A DNA stretch of 64,000 nt. Origin: Balanoglossus misakiensis. Taxonomy: Eukaryota > Hemichordata. Positions 15,301-30,300 of this stretch are shown one piece after another. Both the position numbers and the translations under genes were made by a program. The stretch lies in the NCBI GenBank assembly GCA_040954595.2, contig CM082594.2, positions 6,696,001 through 6,760,000 on the forward strand, read 5' to 3'. The notes below the pieces were generated by a model. The model saw only the letters and a program-made list of their open reading frames with translations, searched no databases and was not told where the DNA came from. Each line of letters opens with the position of its first letter. Position 1 is the stretch's first letter.

Positions 15301-18300
15301 CACTGTGAGATTCCCTGTTGATGATGGAACTGTTTTGCCAGTAATCTGCAATCCTTCATACTACATCTTGAATGGAGATCCCACAATAACATGTGTAAAT
15401 GGCACTTGGGAAGGTGAAGCTAACTGTACAGGTAAGTTAGTTACTTTTGACTTCATCTCACAGCTGAGATTGATGTGACGGTAGTTTGGAAAATATGTTG
15501 TGATTTCTACCTTATGATACAATGAAACGTCATTTAATAATATTATGAAATAATTCTTTCATGTTGCAGAAACTACAACGCTTGAACCAGAAACTACCAC
15601 ACCATTAACAGGAGCACCATGCAGTCTAGGTAATATTTGATTTGTGCATATCTGACCCGAAAGAAAATACCAACACACTACATGTACCCGGTATACTATT
15701 TTACTTGAATTTAGCATAATATATGCACATTAACAAGTATATGGCACTACAAGTTTGTATTTTAAATTTGCGAATTTACCTATTTCGCTTAAGGTAATAA
15801 CCTGGCTCTTGGACAGCCATCTGGTCAGAGCTCAGTTGCTGGTTTTGGGTCGCCTAGTCTGGCAAATGATGGGGATGATGACAGTGACTATTTCAGTTGT
15901 ACTCACACCTTATCGGAGAAGAATCCCTGGTGGAAAGTCAAACTTGATGGTGTTTACACAGTATCCACAATTACAATCATGAATGGAGGAGAGTCCTTTG
16001 GTGAGTGTAATAGAACAGTTAATTTCATACTTGAAGTGAGGTGCTTCAATTCTCTAGAGTGGTCATGTCTATTTCGATGATAGGTTATATGTAACATGTA
16101 CAATTGTTAGCAGACTGGTCTGATGTTGAGTGTAAGGAAACCTCATGTATTAGTGTAGAAAGGCAACATGATGTATAACATTCTTCTATTACCATAAACA
16201 GACAACATAGAAGTCCGAGTTGGATATGAGGAAACACTTTACACTAATACCCCATGTACTATACTGGGAAATGTGTCGAGTGGTGTGGAATTCCTTTGTG
16301 AAGAGGATGGAAACTATGTCCAAGTACAACTTATTGGTGACAATGTAGAGTTAACGTTATGTGAAGTTCAGATTTGTGGATATGGTAAGTAAATCAATAG
16401 ATTATATACATGGAAAAACTGAAACATACATACATACATACATACATACATACATACATACATACATACATACATACATACATACATACATACATACATA
16501 CATACATACATACATACATACATACATACATACATACATACATACTCAATAATAGTGTACTGTTGTGTAATTGAATATTAAACAAGGTCATAATTATATT
16601 TTCAGTGACATCAACAACACCACCAACTACTGAAATGTACACAACTACTGAATTTTCTACAACTGTTGAAATTACTACATCAGAAATACCATCTAGTACT
16701 GTTGCTACATCGGACTTTACAACAGTAGATGAAACTACAGAGATTTCGTCCACATTACTCATTTCCACAGAAGGTAGGTCTATACTAATTGCATATGAAT
16801 GATCCTAACAAACAAGTTCAAAAGATGCAGTAAATGCAGTAAATTCTAATTTTTAGTAATGAGTCATCTTTTAAGAAAATAATATCTATTTTTTTCCATC
16901 GTTCATCTTTTACTTAAAATTAATCGTACTTCCGATAAAAGAAACTACAGCCCAAATCACCACAATGGAACAGACTACAGTACAAGATACAACTGAGTTA
17001 TCTACACCAGTTGTTACAACACCAGAAGTTACATCACTAGAAGTTACAACACCGGATGTTACATCACCAGAAGTTACATCACCAGAAGTTACAACACCAG
17101 AAGTTACAACACCAGAAGTTACAACACCAGAAGTTACAACACCAGAAGTTACATCACCAGAAGTTACATCACCAGAAGTTACAACACCAGAAGTTACATC
17201 ACCAGAAGTTACAACACCAGAAGTTACAACACCAGAAGTTACAACACCAGAAGTTACATCACCAGAAGTTACAACACCAGTTGTTACAACACCGGATGTT
17301 ACATCACCAGAAGTTACAACACCAGAAGTTACATCACCAGAAGTTACAACACCAGAAGTTACAACACCAGAAGTTACAACACCAGAAGTTACAACACCAG
17401 AAGTTACAACACCAGAAGTTACATCACTAGAAGTTACATCACCAGAAGTTACAACACCAGAAGTTACAACACCAGAAGTTACATCACTAGAAGTTACATC
17501 ACCAGAAGTTACAACACCAGAAGTTACAACACCAGAAGTTACATCACCAGAAGTTACAACACCAGAAGTTACAACACCAGAAGTTACAACACCAGAAGTT
17601 ACATCACTAGAAGTTACATCACCAGAAGTTACAACACCAGAAGTTACAACATCAGAAGTTACAACACCAGTTGTTACATCACCAGACGTTACAACACCAG
17701 CTGTTTCATCACCGTTACTTTCAACAGAAGAAGTTACTACTGCATATAAGTCAACACTTGCTGCTTCCACTGAAGGTATGATTTGACAAAATGGATTTTT
17801 ACAATCAATGGCGAACTTTTGTGAGATTAACAAGTACATGAGTAATGATGATATATAACAATATGCATTTTTTTGTCAATGATGTTTCAGCTCCAACAAC
17901 AAGACTTCAGACATCACAGCTTTCAACCAGTACCCCAACAGCAGCACCAACCACAATTAAACAAGACACAACAACTGCAATGATTACACCAACTGAAGGT
18001 ACATGTCATCACGTTTCATTGAGTGGATTTATAGAAGTGCATCACTAACAATGTGTCTTTCATTTTAAACTGTTTTGTAACCTAAAAAAATATCAATTCT
18101 CTCCCTTTTCTCTACAGCTGCAGTATGTGGACACCCTGGTGTTCCTGCATATGGTTTCATCCTTCCAGAAAACATATCATTTCCTGTTCAGCCTGACGTA
18201 GAAGTTAGTTTTGGTTGTTGTGAAACCTATGAACTTGTTGGAAGTGTGACTTTAACATGTTTGGGTGATGGTTCTTGGGACTTCAACACACCAGTGTGTA

Positions 18301-21300
18301 ATCCAGGTAAGTTTTTGACTCAATAAGGTATAGACATGTTCTGCTCTAATGGCCATAACAGCATGCTTTTTTGAAGATATTTCTTTGGAAGTTTCTAAAC
18401 AGGTGGATTCTGTCCTTATTCAACTTGCATTTTAGTCTGCAAGCCCTGGCCAGAAGAAGTATCATTCGATGGTTCCTGCTATCACATTCCACTTACCAAA
18501 GATGGTGCAAACCTCAGAAGTGACTTTTATGGAGCCGATGAATATTGCCAAAGTCAAGGGTATTATTTGGCTAGTATTGGTAGTTCTGGTGAACACGAGT
18601 TTATAAAATCGACTCTGAGGAGCGATCCTTTCTATAAATGGCGATATTTCACTGGAGCAACAAGGGTAAATGGAGAATGGATATGGGTATCAGGCCATCA
18701 ATGGACCTATGAACCATGGCGTGACACTATTGATCCACCAGAACCAAACGATGGGGAAATAAAACAATGTGCTGTTCTAATAAAGACTCATCAAGACACA
18801 TATGACATGGAAGACAGGGAATGTGACAAGCCAAGATATATACTTTGCGAAAGAGGTATAAAATCATTAAAATTTACTATGTTAATGATGAAAGAACTCT
18901 CTGATTCCTGATCAAAACTAAAAATTTCACTTAATTTCATGTGTTATTGATCCCACCATACCAACGTGAAATTTTCAACTGTATACATCAAATCTTCTCA
19001 TTGATATTTGTTCCTTCAGGCAATACAATTCTGTGTGAAGATCCTGGTGTGCCTGTTGATGGACAACTTATCACTTCAATCACCTTTCCTGCCTTTATGG
19101 GTCAGACAATTTCGTTTACATGCAATGCTGGCTATGAGCTGATTGGAAGTGAAACCATACTCTGTGAAGCAGTTGGAAACATAACTTGCCCAACTGGATA
19201 CAGATGGAATGATACATTACCCTTATGTGTCCCACCAAGTGAGTCATTTTATATAACATTACAATGATTTCAGTTTGTCAAAATTTACAGTAAAATTTAC
19301 AAGAAATCATCACTGACTTGTCACAGATGTTCTAATGTAATGACCATAACTTCTCACAAATTATTCAGCTGTGTGCTTGGAACCACAACTGGTAGACCCT
19401 GTCATCTTAAGATACACTGTGAGATTCCCTGTTGATGATGGAACTGTTTTGCCAGTAATCTGCAATCCTTCATACTACATCTTGAATGGAGATCCCACAA
19501 TAACATGTGTAAATGGCACTTGGGAAGGTGAAGCTAACTGTACAGGTAAGTTAGTTACTTTTGACTTCATCTCACAGCTGAGATTGATGTGACGGTAGTT
19601 TGGAAAATATGTTGTGATTTCTACCTTATGATACAATGAAACGTCATTTAATAATATTATGAAATAATTCTTTCATGTTGCAGAAACTACAACGCTTGAA
19701 CCAGAAACTACCACACCATTAACAGGAGCACCATGCAGTCTAGGTAATATTTGATTTGTGCATATCTGACCCGAAAGAAAATACCAACACACTACATGTA
19801 CCCGGTATACTATTTTACTTGAATTTAGCATAATATATGCACATTAACAAGTATATGGCACTACGAGTTTGTATTTTAAATTTGCGAATTTACCTATTTC
19901 GCTTCAGGTAATAACCTGGCTCTTGGACAGCCATCTGGTCAAAGCTCAGTTGCTGGTTTTGGGTCGCCTAGTCTGGCAAATGATGGGGATGATGACAGTG
20001 ACTATTTCAGTTGTACTCACACCTTATCGGAGAAGGATCCCTGGTGGAAAGTCAAACTTGATGGTGTTTACACAGTATCCACAATTACAATCATGAATGG
20101 AGGAGAGTCCTTTGGTGAGTGTAATAGAACAGTTAATTTCATACTTGAAGTGAGGTGCTTCAATTCTCTAGAGTGGTCATGTCTATTTCGATGATAGGTT
20201 ATATGTAACATGTACAATTGTTAGCAGACTGGTCTGATGTTGAGTGTAAGGAAACCTCATGTATTAGTGTAGAAAGGCAACATGATATATAACATTCTTC
20301 TATTACCATAAACAGACAACATAGAAGTCCGAGTTGGATATGAGGAAACACTTTACACTAATACCCCATGTACTATACTGGGAAATGTGTCGAGTGGTGT
20401 GGAATTCCTTTGTGAAGAGGATGGAAACTATGTCCAAGTACAACTTATTGGTGACAATGTAGAGTTAACGTTATGTGAAGTTCAGATTTGTGGATATGGT
20501 AAGTAAATCAATAGATTATATACATGGAAAAACTTAAACATACATACATACATACATACATACATACATACATACATACATACATACATACATACATACA
20601 TACATACATACATACATACATACATACATACATACATACATACATACTCAATAATAGTGTACTGTTGTGTAATTGAATATCAAACAAGGTCATAATTATA
20701 TTTTCAGTGACATCAACAACACCACCAACTACTGAAATGTACACAACTACTGAATTTTCTACAACTGTTGAAATTACTACATCAGAAATACCATCTAGTA
20801 CTGTTGCTACATCGGACTTTACAACAGTAGATGAAACTACAGAGATTTCGTCCACATTACTCATTTCCACAGAAGGTAGGTCTATACTAATTGCATATGA
20901 ATGATCCTAACAAACAAGTTCAAAAGATAAGATGCAGTAAATTCTAATTTTTAGTAATGAGTCATCTTTTAAGAAAATAATATCTATTTTTTTCCATCAT
21001 TCATCTTTTACTTAAAATTAATCGTACTTCCGATAAAAGAAACTACAGCCCAAATCACCACAATGGAACAGACTACAGTACAAGATACAACTGAGTTATC
21101 TACACCAGTTGTTACAACACCGGATGTTACATCACCAGAAGTTACAACACCAGAAGTTACAACACCAGAAGTTACAACACCAGAAGTTACAACACTAGAA
21201 GTTACATCACCAGAAGTTACAACACCAGTTGTTACATCACCAGAAGTTACAACACCAGAAGTTACATCACCAGAAGTTACAACACCAGAAGTTACAACAC

Positions 21301-24300
21301 CAGAAGTTACAAAATCAGAAGTTACAACACCAGTTGTTACATCACCAGACGTTACAACACCTGATGTTACATCACCAGAAGTTACAACACCAGTTCCAAC
21401 ATCATCAGATGTTACAACACCAGATGTTACATCACCAGAAGTTACATCACTAGAAGTTACAACACCGGATGTTACATCACCAGAAGTTACAACACCAGAA
21501 GTTACATCACCAGAAGTTACAACACCAGAAGTTACATCACTAGAAGTTACATCACCAGAAGTTACAACACCAGTTGTTACATCACCAGAAGTTACAACAC
21601 CAGAAGTTACATCACCAGAAGTTACAACACCAGAAGTTACAACACCAGAAGTTACAAAATCAGAAGTTACAACACCAGTTGTTACATCACCAGACGTTAC
21701 AACACCTGATGTTACATCACCAGAAGTTACAACACCAGCTGTTTCATCACCGTTACTTTCAACAGAAGAAGTTACTACTGCATATAAGTCAACACTTGCT
21801 GCTTCCACTGAAGGTATGATTTGACAAAATGGATTTTTACAATCAATGGCGAACTTTTGTGAGATTAACAAGTACATGAGTAATGATGATATATAACAAT
21901 ATGCATTTTTTTGTCAATGATGTTTCAGCTCCAACAACAAGACTTCAGACATCACAGCGTTCAACCAGTACCCCAACAGCAGCACCAACCACAATTAAAC
22001 AAGACACAACAACTGCAATGATTACACCAACTGAAGGTACATGTCATCACGTTTCATTGAGTGGATTTATAGAAGTGCATCACTAACAATGTGTCTTTCA
22101 TTTTAAACTGTTTTGTAACATAAAAAAATATCAATTCTCTCCCTTTTCTCTACAGCTGCAGTATGTGGACACCCTGGTGTTCCTGCATATGGTTTCATCC
22201 TTCCAGAAAACATAACATTTCCTGTTCAGCCTGACGTAGAAGTTAGTTTTGGTTGTTGTGAAACCTATGAACTTGTTGGCAGTGTGACTTTAACATGTAT
22301 GGGTGATGGTTCTTGGGACTTCAACACACCAGTTTGTAATCCAGGTATGTCAACACCAAAATTTATCTCTATAAGATATAGATACTGTTCTGCAAAAAAT
22401 GTCCACTATGGTTATACATTGGATCATTGAAAAAAAGTCTAACAATATAAATTAAGCTGTCATTTCACTAATTCATATTGATGGTTTTCTGTTAACATTC
22501 CACCTTGTCCTTATTTAACTTGCATTTTAGTCTGCAAGCCCTGGCCAGAAGAAAAAGCATACAATGGTTCCTGCTACCACATTCCACTTACCAAAGATGG
22601 TGCAAACCTCAGAAGTGACTTTTATGGAGCCGATGAATATTGCCAAAGTCAAGGGTATTATTTGGCTAGTATTGGAAGTTACGGTGAACATGAGTTTATT
22701 AAATCTGTTCTGAGGAGCGATCCTTTCCATAAATGGCGATATTTCACTGGAGCAACAAGGGTAAATGGAGAATGGATATGGGTATCAGGCCATCAATGGA
22801 CCTATGAACCATGGCGTGACACTATTGATCCACCAGAACCAAACGATGGGGAAATAAAACAATGTGCTGTTCTAATAAAGACTCATCAAGACACATATGA
22901 CATGGAAGACAGGGAATGTGGCCAGCCAAGATACATACTTTGCGAAAGAGGTATGCTTAAAGTTATTACTAAATGTTGATGAGGAAAGAACTTTCTGATT
23001 CCTGATCAAAAATAAATATTTCAGTTCAATTTCATGTGTAATTGATCCCACCCATTGTATGGTACATATATAATGCTAGTTCCTATACCAATGTAGAATT
23101 TTCACTTCTATACGTCAACTGTTTTGCATTGATAATTGTTTATTCAGGCAATACAATTCTGTGTGAAGATCCTGGTGTGCCTGTTGATGGACAACTTATC
23201 ACTTCAATCACCTTTCCTGCCTTTATGGGTCAGACAATTTCTTTTACATGCAATGATGGCTATGAGCTGATTGGAAGTGAAACCATTCTCTGTGAAGCAG
23301 TTGGAAACATAACTTGCCCAACTGGATACAGATGGAATGATACATTACCTTTATGTGTCCCACCAAGTGAGTCATTTTATATAACATTACGATGATTTCA
23401 GTTTCTCAAAACACAGTAAAATTTTTAAGAAATTATTTACTTGTCACAGACCTAATTTAATGACCATAACTTCTCACAAATTATTCAGCTGTGTGCTTGG
23501 AACCACAACTGGTAGACCCTGTCATCTTAAGATACACTGTGAGATTCCCTGTTGATGATGGAACTGTTTTGCCAGTAATCTGCAATCCTTCATACTACAT
23601 CTTGAATGGAGATCCCACAATAACATGTGTAAATGGCACTTGGGAAGGTGAAGCTAACTGTACAGGTAAGTTAGTTACTTTTGACTTCATCTCACAGCTG
23701 AGATTGATGTGACGGTAGTTTGGAAAATATGTTGTGATTTCTACCTTATGATACAATGAAACGTCATTTAATAATATTATGAAATAATTCTTTCATGTTG
23801 CAGAAACTACAACGCTTGAACCAGAAACTACCACACCATTAACAGGAGCACCATGCAGTCTAGGTAATATTTGATTTGTGCATATCTGACCCGAAAGAAA
23901 ATACCAACACACTACATATATACTATTTTACTTGAATTTAGCATAATATATGCACATTAACAAGTATATGGCACTATGAGTTTGTATTTTAATTTGGGAA
24001 TTTACCTACTTCGCTTCAGGTAATAACCTGGCTCTTGGACAGCCATCTGGTCAAAGCTCAGTTGCAAGTTTTGGGTCGCCTAGTCTGGCAAATGATGGGG
24101 ATGATGACAGTGACTATTTCAGTTGTACTCACACCTTATCGGAGAAGAATCCCTGGTGGAAAGTCAAACTTGATGGTGTTTACACAGTATCCACAATTAC
24201 TATCATGAATGGAGGAGAGTCCTTTGGTGAGTGTAATAGAACAGTTAATTTCATACTTGAAGTGAGGTGCTTCAATTCTCTAGAGTGGTCATGTCTATTT

Positions 24301-27300
24301 CGATGATAGGTTATATGTAACATGTACAATTGTTAGCAGACTGGTCTGATGTTGAGTGTAAGGAAACCTCATGTATTAGTGTAGAAAGGCAACATGATAT
24401 ATAACATTCTTCTATTACCATAAACAGACAACATAGAAGTCCGAGTTGGATATGAGGAAACACTTTACACTAATACCCCATGTACTATACTGGGAAATGT
24501 GTCGAGTGGTGTGGAATTCCTTTGTGAAGACGATGGGAACTATGTTCAAGTACGACTGATTGGTGAAAATGTACAGTTGACATTATGTGAAGTACAGATT
24601 TGTGGATATGGTAAGGAAATCAACTATACATATTCAACTTGTTGTTCTGTGTCATTTACATTCATCTTTTAGATGATTGCTGCACTGTACATTTCAAGCT
24701 ACAAACACACTGACACGCACATTTTCAACATTTCCATATACAGAGGAGATGTTTTTGTTTACAATGCAGTAAACAAGCTTATAATTATTTTTTCAGTGAC
24801 ATCTACAACCCCACCGACTACTGAAATGTACACAACAACTGAAATTTCTACAACTCTTGAAATTACTTCATCGGAATTATCTTCTACATCAGAATTTACA
24901 ACAATGGATGAGACCACAGAGATTTCATCGACATTACTCATCTCCACAGAAGGTATGTCTTCATTTAACTGCACATGACAACCATGATAACACAAACTTT
25001 GCCAAAAGCTTCAAAGATTTAAGAATGTTACAGTAACATGTACTAACTTTGTTGTCGAAATTGTTTCTCATTACTTTAGATTGATCATACTGTGTGACAG
25101 AAACAATGCCCTAATGACCCGTATTTAAGAAAATAATTTCCATTTTTTGCCATTTCCCCGTTAAAATTAATCATATTGCTGATGAAAGGTACAACTGCAC
25201 CAGTCACTTCAATGGAACAGACTACAGTACAATATACAACTGAGTTAACTACACCAGTTGCCACATCACCAGATGTTACATCACCAGAAGTTACAACACT
25301 AGATGTTACATCACCAGAAGTTACAACACCGGATGCCACATCACCAGTTGCCACATCACCAGTTGCCACATCACCAGATGTTACATCACCAGTTGCCACA
25401 TCACCAGAAGTTACAACGCCAGTTGCAACATCACCAGTTGCCACATCACCAGATGTTACATCACCAGAAGTTACAACACCAGTTGCCACATCACCAGAAG
25501 TTACAACACAAGCTGTTTCAACACCAAAGGTAACTTCTGTGCGGTCTACTGAAACACAAGGCCCTACTACAACATTTGTTCCTGGAACAACAGAGACTCC
25601 AGGGACAACGGTAACTGAAGCACCCGTAACTACTGTATCAACACCAGAAGTGACTTCTGTGCAGTCTACTGAAACACAAGGCCCTACTACAACATTTGTT
25701 CCTGGAACAACAGGGACTCCAGGGACAACGGTAACTGAAGCACCCGTAACTACTGTATCAACACCAGAAGTGACTTCTGTGCAGTCTACTGAAACACAAG
25801 GCCCTACTACAACATTTGTTCCTGGAACAACAGTGACACCAGGGACAACGGTAACTGAAGCACCCGTAACTACTGTATCAACACCAGAAGTGACTTCTGT
25901 GCAGTCTACTGAAACACAAGGCCATACTACAACATTTGTTCCTGGAACAACAGTGACTCCAGGGACAACGGTAACTGAAGCACCAGTAACAACTGTATCA
26001 ACACCAGAAGTGACTTCTGTGCAGTCTACTGAAACACAAGGCCCTACTACAACATTTGTTCCTGGAACAACAGTGACACCAGGGACAACGGTAACTGAAG
26101 CACCCGTAACTACTGTATCAACACTGGAAGTGACTTCTGTGCAGTCTACTGAAACACAAGGCCCTACTACAACATTTGTTCCTGGAACAACAGTGACTCC
26201 AGGGACAACGGTAACTAAAGCACCAGTAACTACTGTATCAACACCAGAAGTGACTTCTGTGCAGTCTACTGAAACACAAGGCCCTACTACAACATTTGTT
26301 CCTGAAACAACAGTGACTCCAGGGACAACGGTAACTGAAGCACCCGCAACTACTGTATCAACACCAGAAGTGACTTCTGTGCTGTCTACTGAAACACAAG
26401 GCCCTACTACAACATTTGTTCCTGGAACAACAGTGACTCCAGGGACAACGGTAACTGAAGCACCCGTAACTACTGTATCAACACCAAAAGTGACTTCTGT
26501 GCAGTCTACTGAAACACAAGGCCCTACTACAACATTTGTTCCTGGAACAACAGTGACTCCAGGGACAACGGTAACTGAAGCACCCGTAACTACTGTATCA
26601 ACACTGGAAGTGACTTCTGTGCAGTCTACTGAAACACAAGGCCCTACTACAACATTTGTTCCTGGAACAACAGTGACTCCAGGGACAACGGTAACTGAAG
26701 CACCCGTAACTACTGTATCAACACCAAAAGTGACTTCTGTGCAGTCTACTGAAACACAAGGCCCTACTACAACATTTGTTCCTGGAACAACAGTGACTCC
26801 AGGGACAACGGTAACTGAAGCACCCGTAACTACTGTATCAACACTGGAAGTGACTTCTGTGCAGTCTACTGAAACACAAGGCCCTACTACAACATTTGTT
26901 CCTGGAACAACAGTGACTCCAGGGACAACGGTAACTGAAGCACCCGTAACTACTGTATCAACACCAAAAGTGACTTCTGTGCAGTCTACTGAAACACAAG
27001 GCCCTACTACAACATTTGTTCCTGGAACAACAGTGACTCCAGGGACAACGGTAACTGAAGCACCCGTAACTACTGTATCAACACTGGAAGTGACTTCTGT
27101 GCAGTCTACTGAAACACAAGGCCCTACTACAACATTTGTTCCTGGAACAACAGTGACTCCAGTAACTAAAGCACCAGTAACTACTGTATCAACACCAGAA
27201 GTGACTTCTGTGCAGTCTACTGAAACACAAGGCCCTACTACAACATTGGTTCCTGGAACAACAGTGACTCCAGGGACAACGGTAACTGAAGCACCCGTAA

Positions 27301-30300
27301 CTACTGTATCAACACCAAAAGTGACTTCTGTGCAGTCTACTGAAACACAAGGCCCTACTACAACATTTGTTCCTGGAACAACAGTGACTCCAGGGACAAC
27401 GGTAACTGAAGCACCCGTAACTACTGTATCAACACCAGAAGTGACTTCTATGCAGTCTACTGAAACACAAGGCCCTACTACAACATTTGTTCCTGAAACA
27501 ACAGTGACTCCACGGACAACGGTAACTGAAGCACCCGTAACTTCTGTATCAACACCAAAAGTGACTTCTGTGCAGTCAACAGAAACACAAGGCCCTACTA
27601 CAACATTTGTTCCTGGAACAACAGTGACTCCAGGGACAACGGTAACTGCAACACCCGTAACTACTGTATCAACACCAGAAGTGACTTCTGTGCAGTCTAC
27701 AGAAACACAAGGACCTACAACAACATTTGCTCCTGGAACAACAGTGACTCCAGGGACAACGGTAACTGCAACACCCGTAACTACTGTATCAACACCAGAA
27801 GTGACTTCTGTGCAGTCTACTGAAACACAAGGCCCTACTACAACATTTGTTCCTGGGACAACATTGACTCCAGGGACAACAATAACTGAAGCACCTGTAA
27901 CAACTGTATCAACACCAGAAGTGACTTCTGTGCAGTCTACTGAAACACAAGGACCTACAACAACATTTGTTCCTGGAACAACAGGGACTCCAGGGACAAC
28001 GGTAACTGAAGCACCCGTAACTACTGTATCAACACCAGAAGTGACTTCTGTGCAGTCTACTGAAACACAAGGACCTACAACAACATTTGCTCCTGGAACA
28101 ACAGTGACTCCAGGGACAACGGTAACTGCAACACCCGTAACTACTGTATCAACACCAGAAGTGACTTCTGTGCAGTCTACTGAAACACAAGGCCCTACAA
28201 CAACACTTGCTCCTGGAACAACATTGACTCCAGGGACAACGGTAACTGCAACACCCGTAACTACTGTATCAACACCAGAAGTGACTTCTGTGCAGTCTAC
28301 TGAAACACAAGGCCCTACAACAACACTTGCTCCTGGAACAACAGTGACTCCAGGGACAACGGTAACTGCAACACCCGTAACTACTGTATCAACACCAGAA
28401 GTGACTTCTGTGCAGTCTACTGAAACACAAGGCCCTACTACAACATTTGTTCCTGGGACAACATTGACTCCAGGGACAACAATAACTGAAGCACCTGTAA
28501 CAACTGTATCAACACCAGAAGTGACTTCTGTGCAGTCTACTGAAACACAAGGCCCTACTTCAACATTTGTTCCTGGAACAACAGGGACTCCAGGGACAAC
28601 GGTAACTGAAGCACCCGTAACTACTGTATCAACACCAGAAGTGACTTCTGTGCAGTCTACTGAAACACAAGGCCCTACTACAACATTTGTTCCTGGGACA
28701 ACAGTGACTCCAGGGACAACGGTAACTGCAACACCCGTAACTACTGTATCAACACCAGAAGTGACTTCTGTGCAGTCTACTGAAACACAAGGCCCTACTA
28801 CAACATTTGTTCCTGGGACAACAGTGACTCCAGGGACAACGGTAACTGCAACACCCGTAACTACTGTATCAACACCAGAAGTGACTTCTGTGCAGTCTAC
28901 TGAAACACAAGGCCCTACTACAACATTTGTTCCTGGGACAACAGTGACTCCAGGGACAACGGTAACTGCAACACCCGTAACTACTGTGTCAACACCAGAA
29001 GTGACTTCTGTGCAGTCTACTGAAACACAAGGCCCTACTACAACATTTGTTCCTGGGACAACAGTGACTCCAGGGACAACGGTAACTGAAGCACCAGTAA
29101 CAACTGTATCAACACTGGAAGTGACTTCTGTGCAGTCTACTGAAACACAAGGCCCTACTACAACATTTGTTCCTAGGACAACAGTGACTCCAGGGACAAC
29201 GGCAACTGAAGCAACCGTAACTACTGTATCAACACCAGAAGTGACTTCTGTGCAGTCTACTGAAACACAAGGCCCTACTTCAATATTTGTTCCTGGAACA
29301 ACAGTGACTCCAGGGACAACGGTAACTGAAGCACCCGTAACTACTGTATCAACACCAGAAGTGACTTCTGTGCAGTCTACTGAAACACAAGGCCCTACTA
29401 CAACATTTGTTCCTGGAACAACAGTGACTCCAGGGACAACGGTAACTGAAGCACCAGTAACAACTGTATCAACACCAGAAGTGACTTCTGTGCAGTCTAC
29501 TGAAACACAAGGCCCTACTACAACATTTGTTCCTGGAACAACAGTGACTCCAGGGACAACAGTAACTGCAACACCCGTAACTACTGTATCAACACCAAAA
29601 GTGACTTCTGTGCAGTCTACTGAAACACAAGGCCCTACTACAACATTTGTTCCTGGAACAACAGTGACTCCAGGGACAACGGTAACTGAAGCACCCGTAA
29701 CTACTGTATCAATACCAGAAGTGACTTCTGTGCAGTCTACTGAAACACAGGGCCCTACTACAACATTTGTTCCTGGAACAACAGTGACTCCAGGGACAAC
29801 GGTAACTGAAGCACCCGTAACTACTGTATCAACACTGGAAGTGACTTCTGTGCAGTCTACTGAAACACAAGGCCCTACTACAACATTTGTTCCTGGAACA
29901 ACAGTGACTCCAGGGACAACGGTAACTAAAGCACCAGTAACTACTGTATCAACACCAGAAGTGACTTCTGTGCAGTCTACTGAAACACAAGGCCCTACTA
30001 CAACATTTGTTCCTGAAACAACAGTGACTCCAGGGACAACGGTAACTGAAGCACCCGCAACTACTGTATCAACACCAGAAGTGACTTCTGTGCAGTCTAC
30101 TGAAACACAAGGCCCTACTACAACATTTGTTCCTGGAACAACAGTGACTCCAGGGACAACGGTAACTGAAGCACCCGTAACTACTGTATCAACACCACAA
30201 GTGACGTCTGTGCAGTCTACTGAAACACAAGGCCCTACTACAACATTTGTTCCAGGAACAACAGTGACTCCAGGGACAACGGTAACTGAACCACCCGTAA

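Noticed and set aside
17056-17430. HQKLQHQKL-type plus-strand frame in module 4 (similar at 21229, 21574, 25303)
   Set aside because: Alternate frame of the PEVTT repeat; the phase 1 exon frame has flanking conserved head and tail and joins its neighbours.
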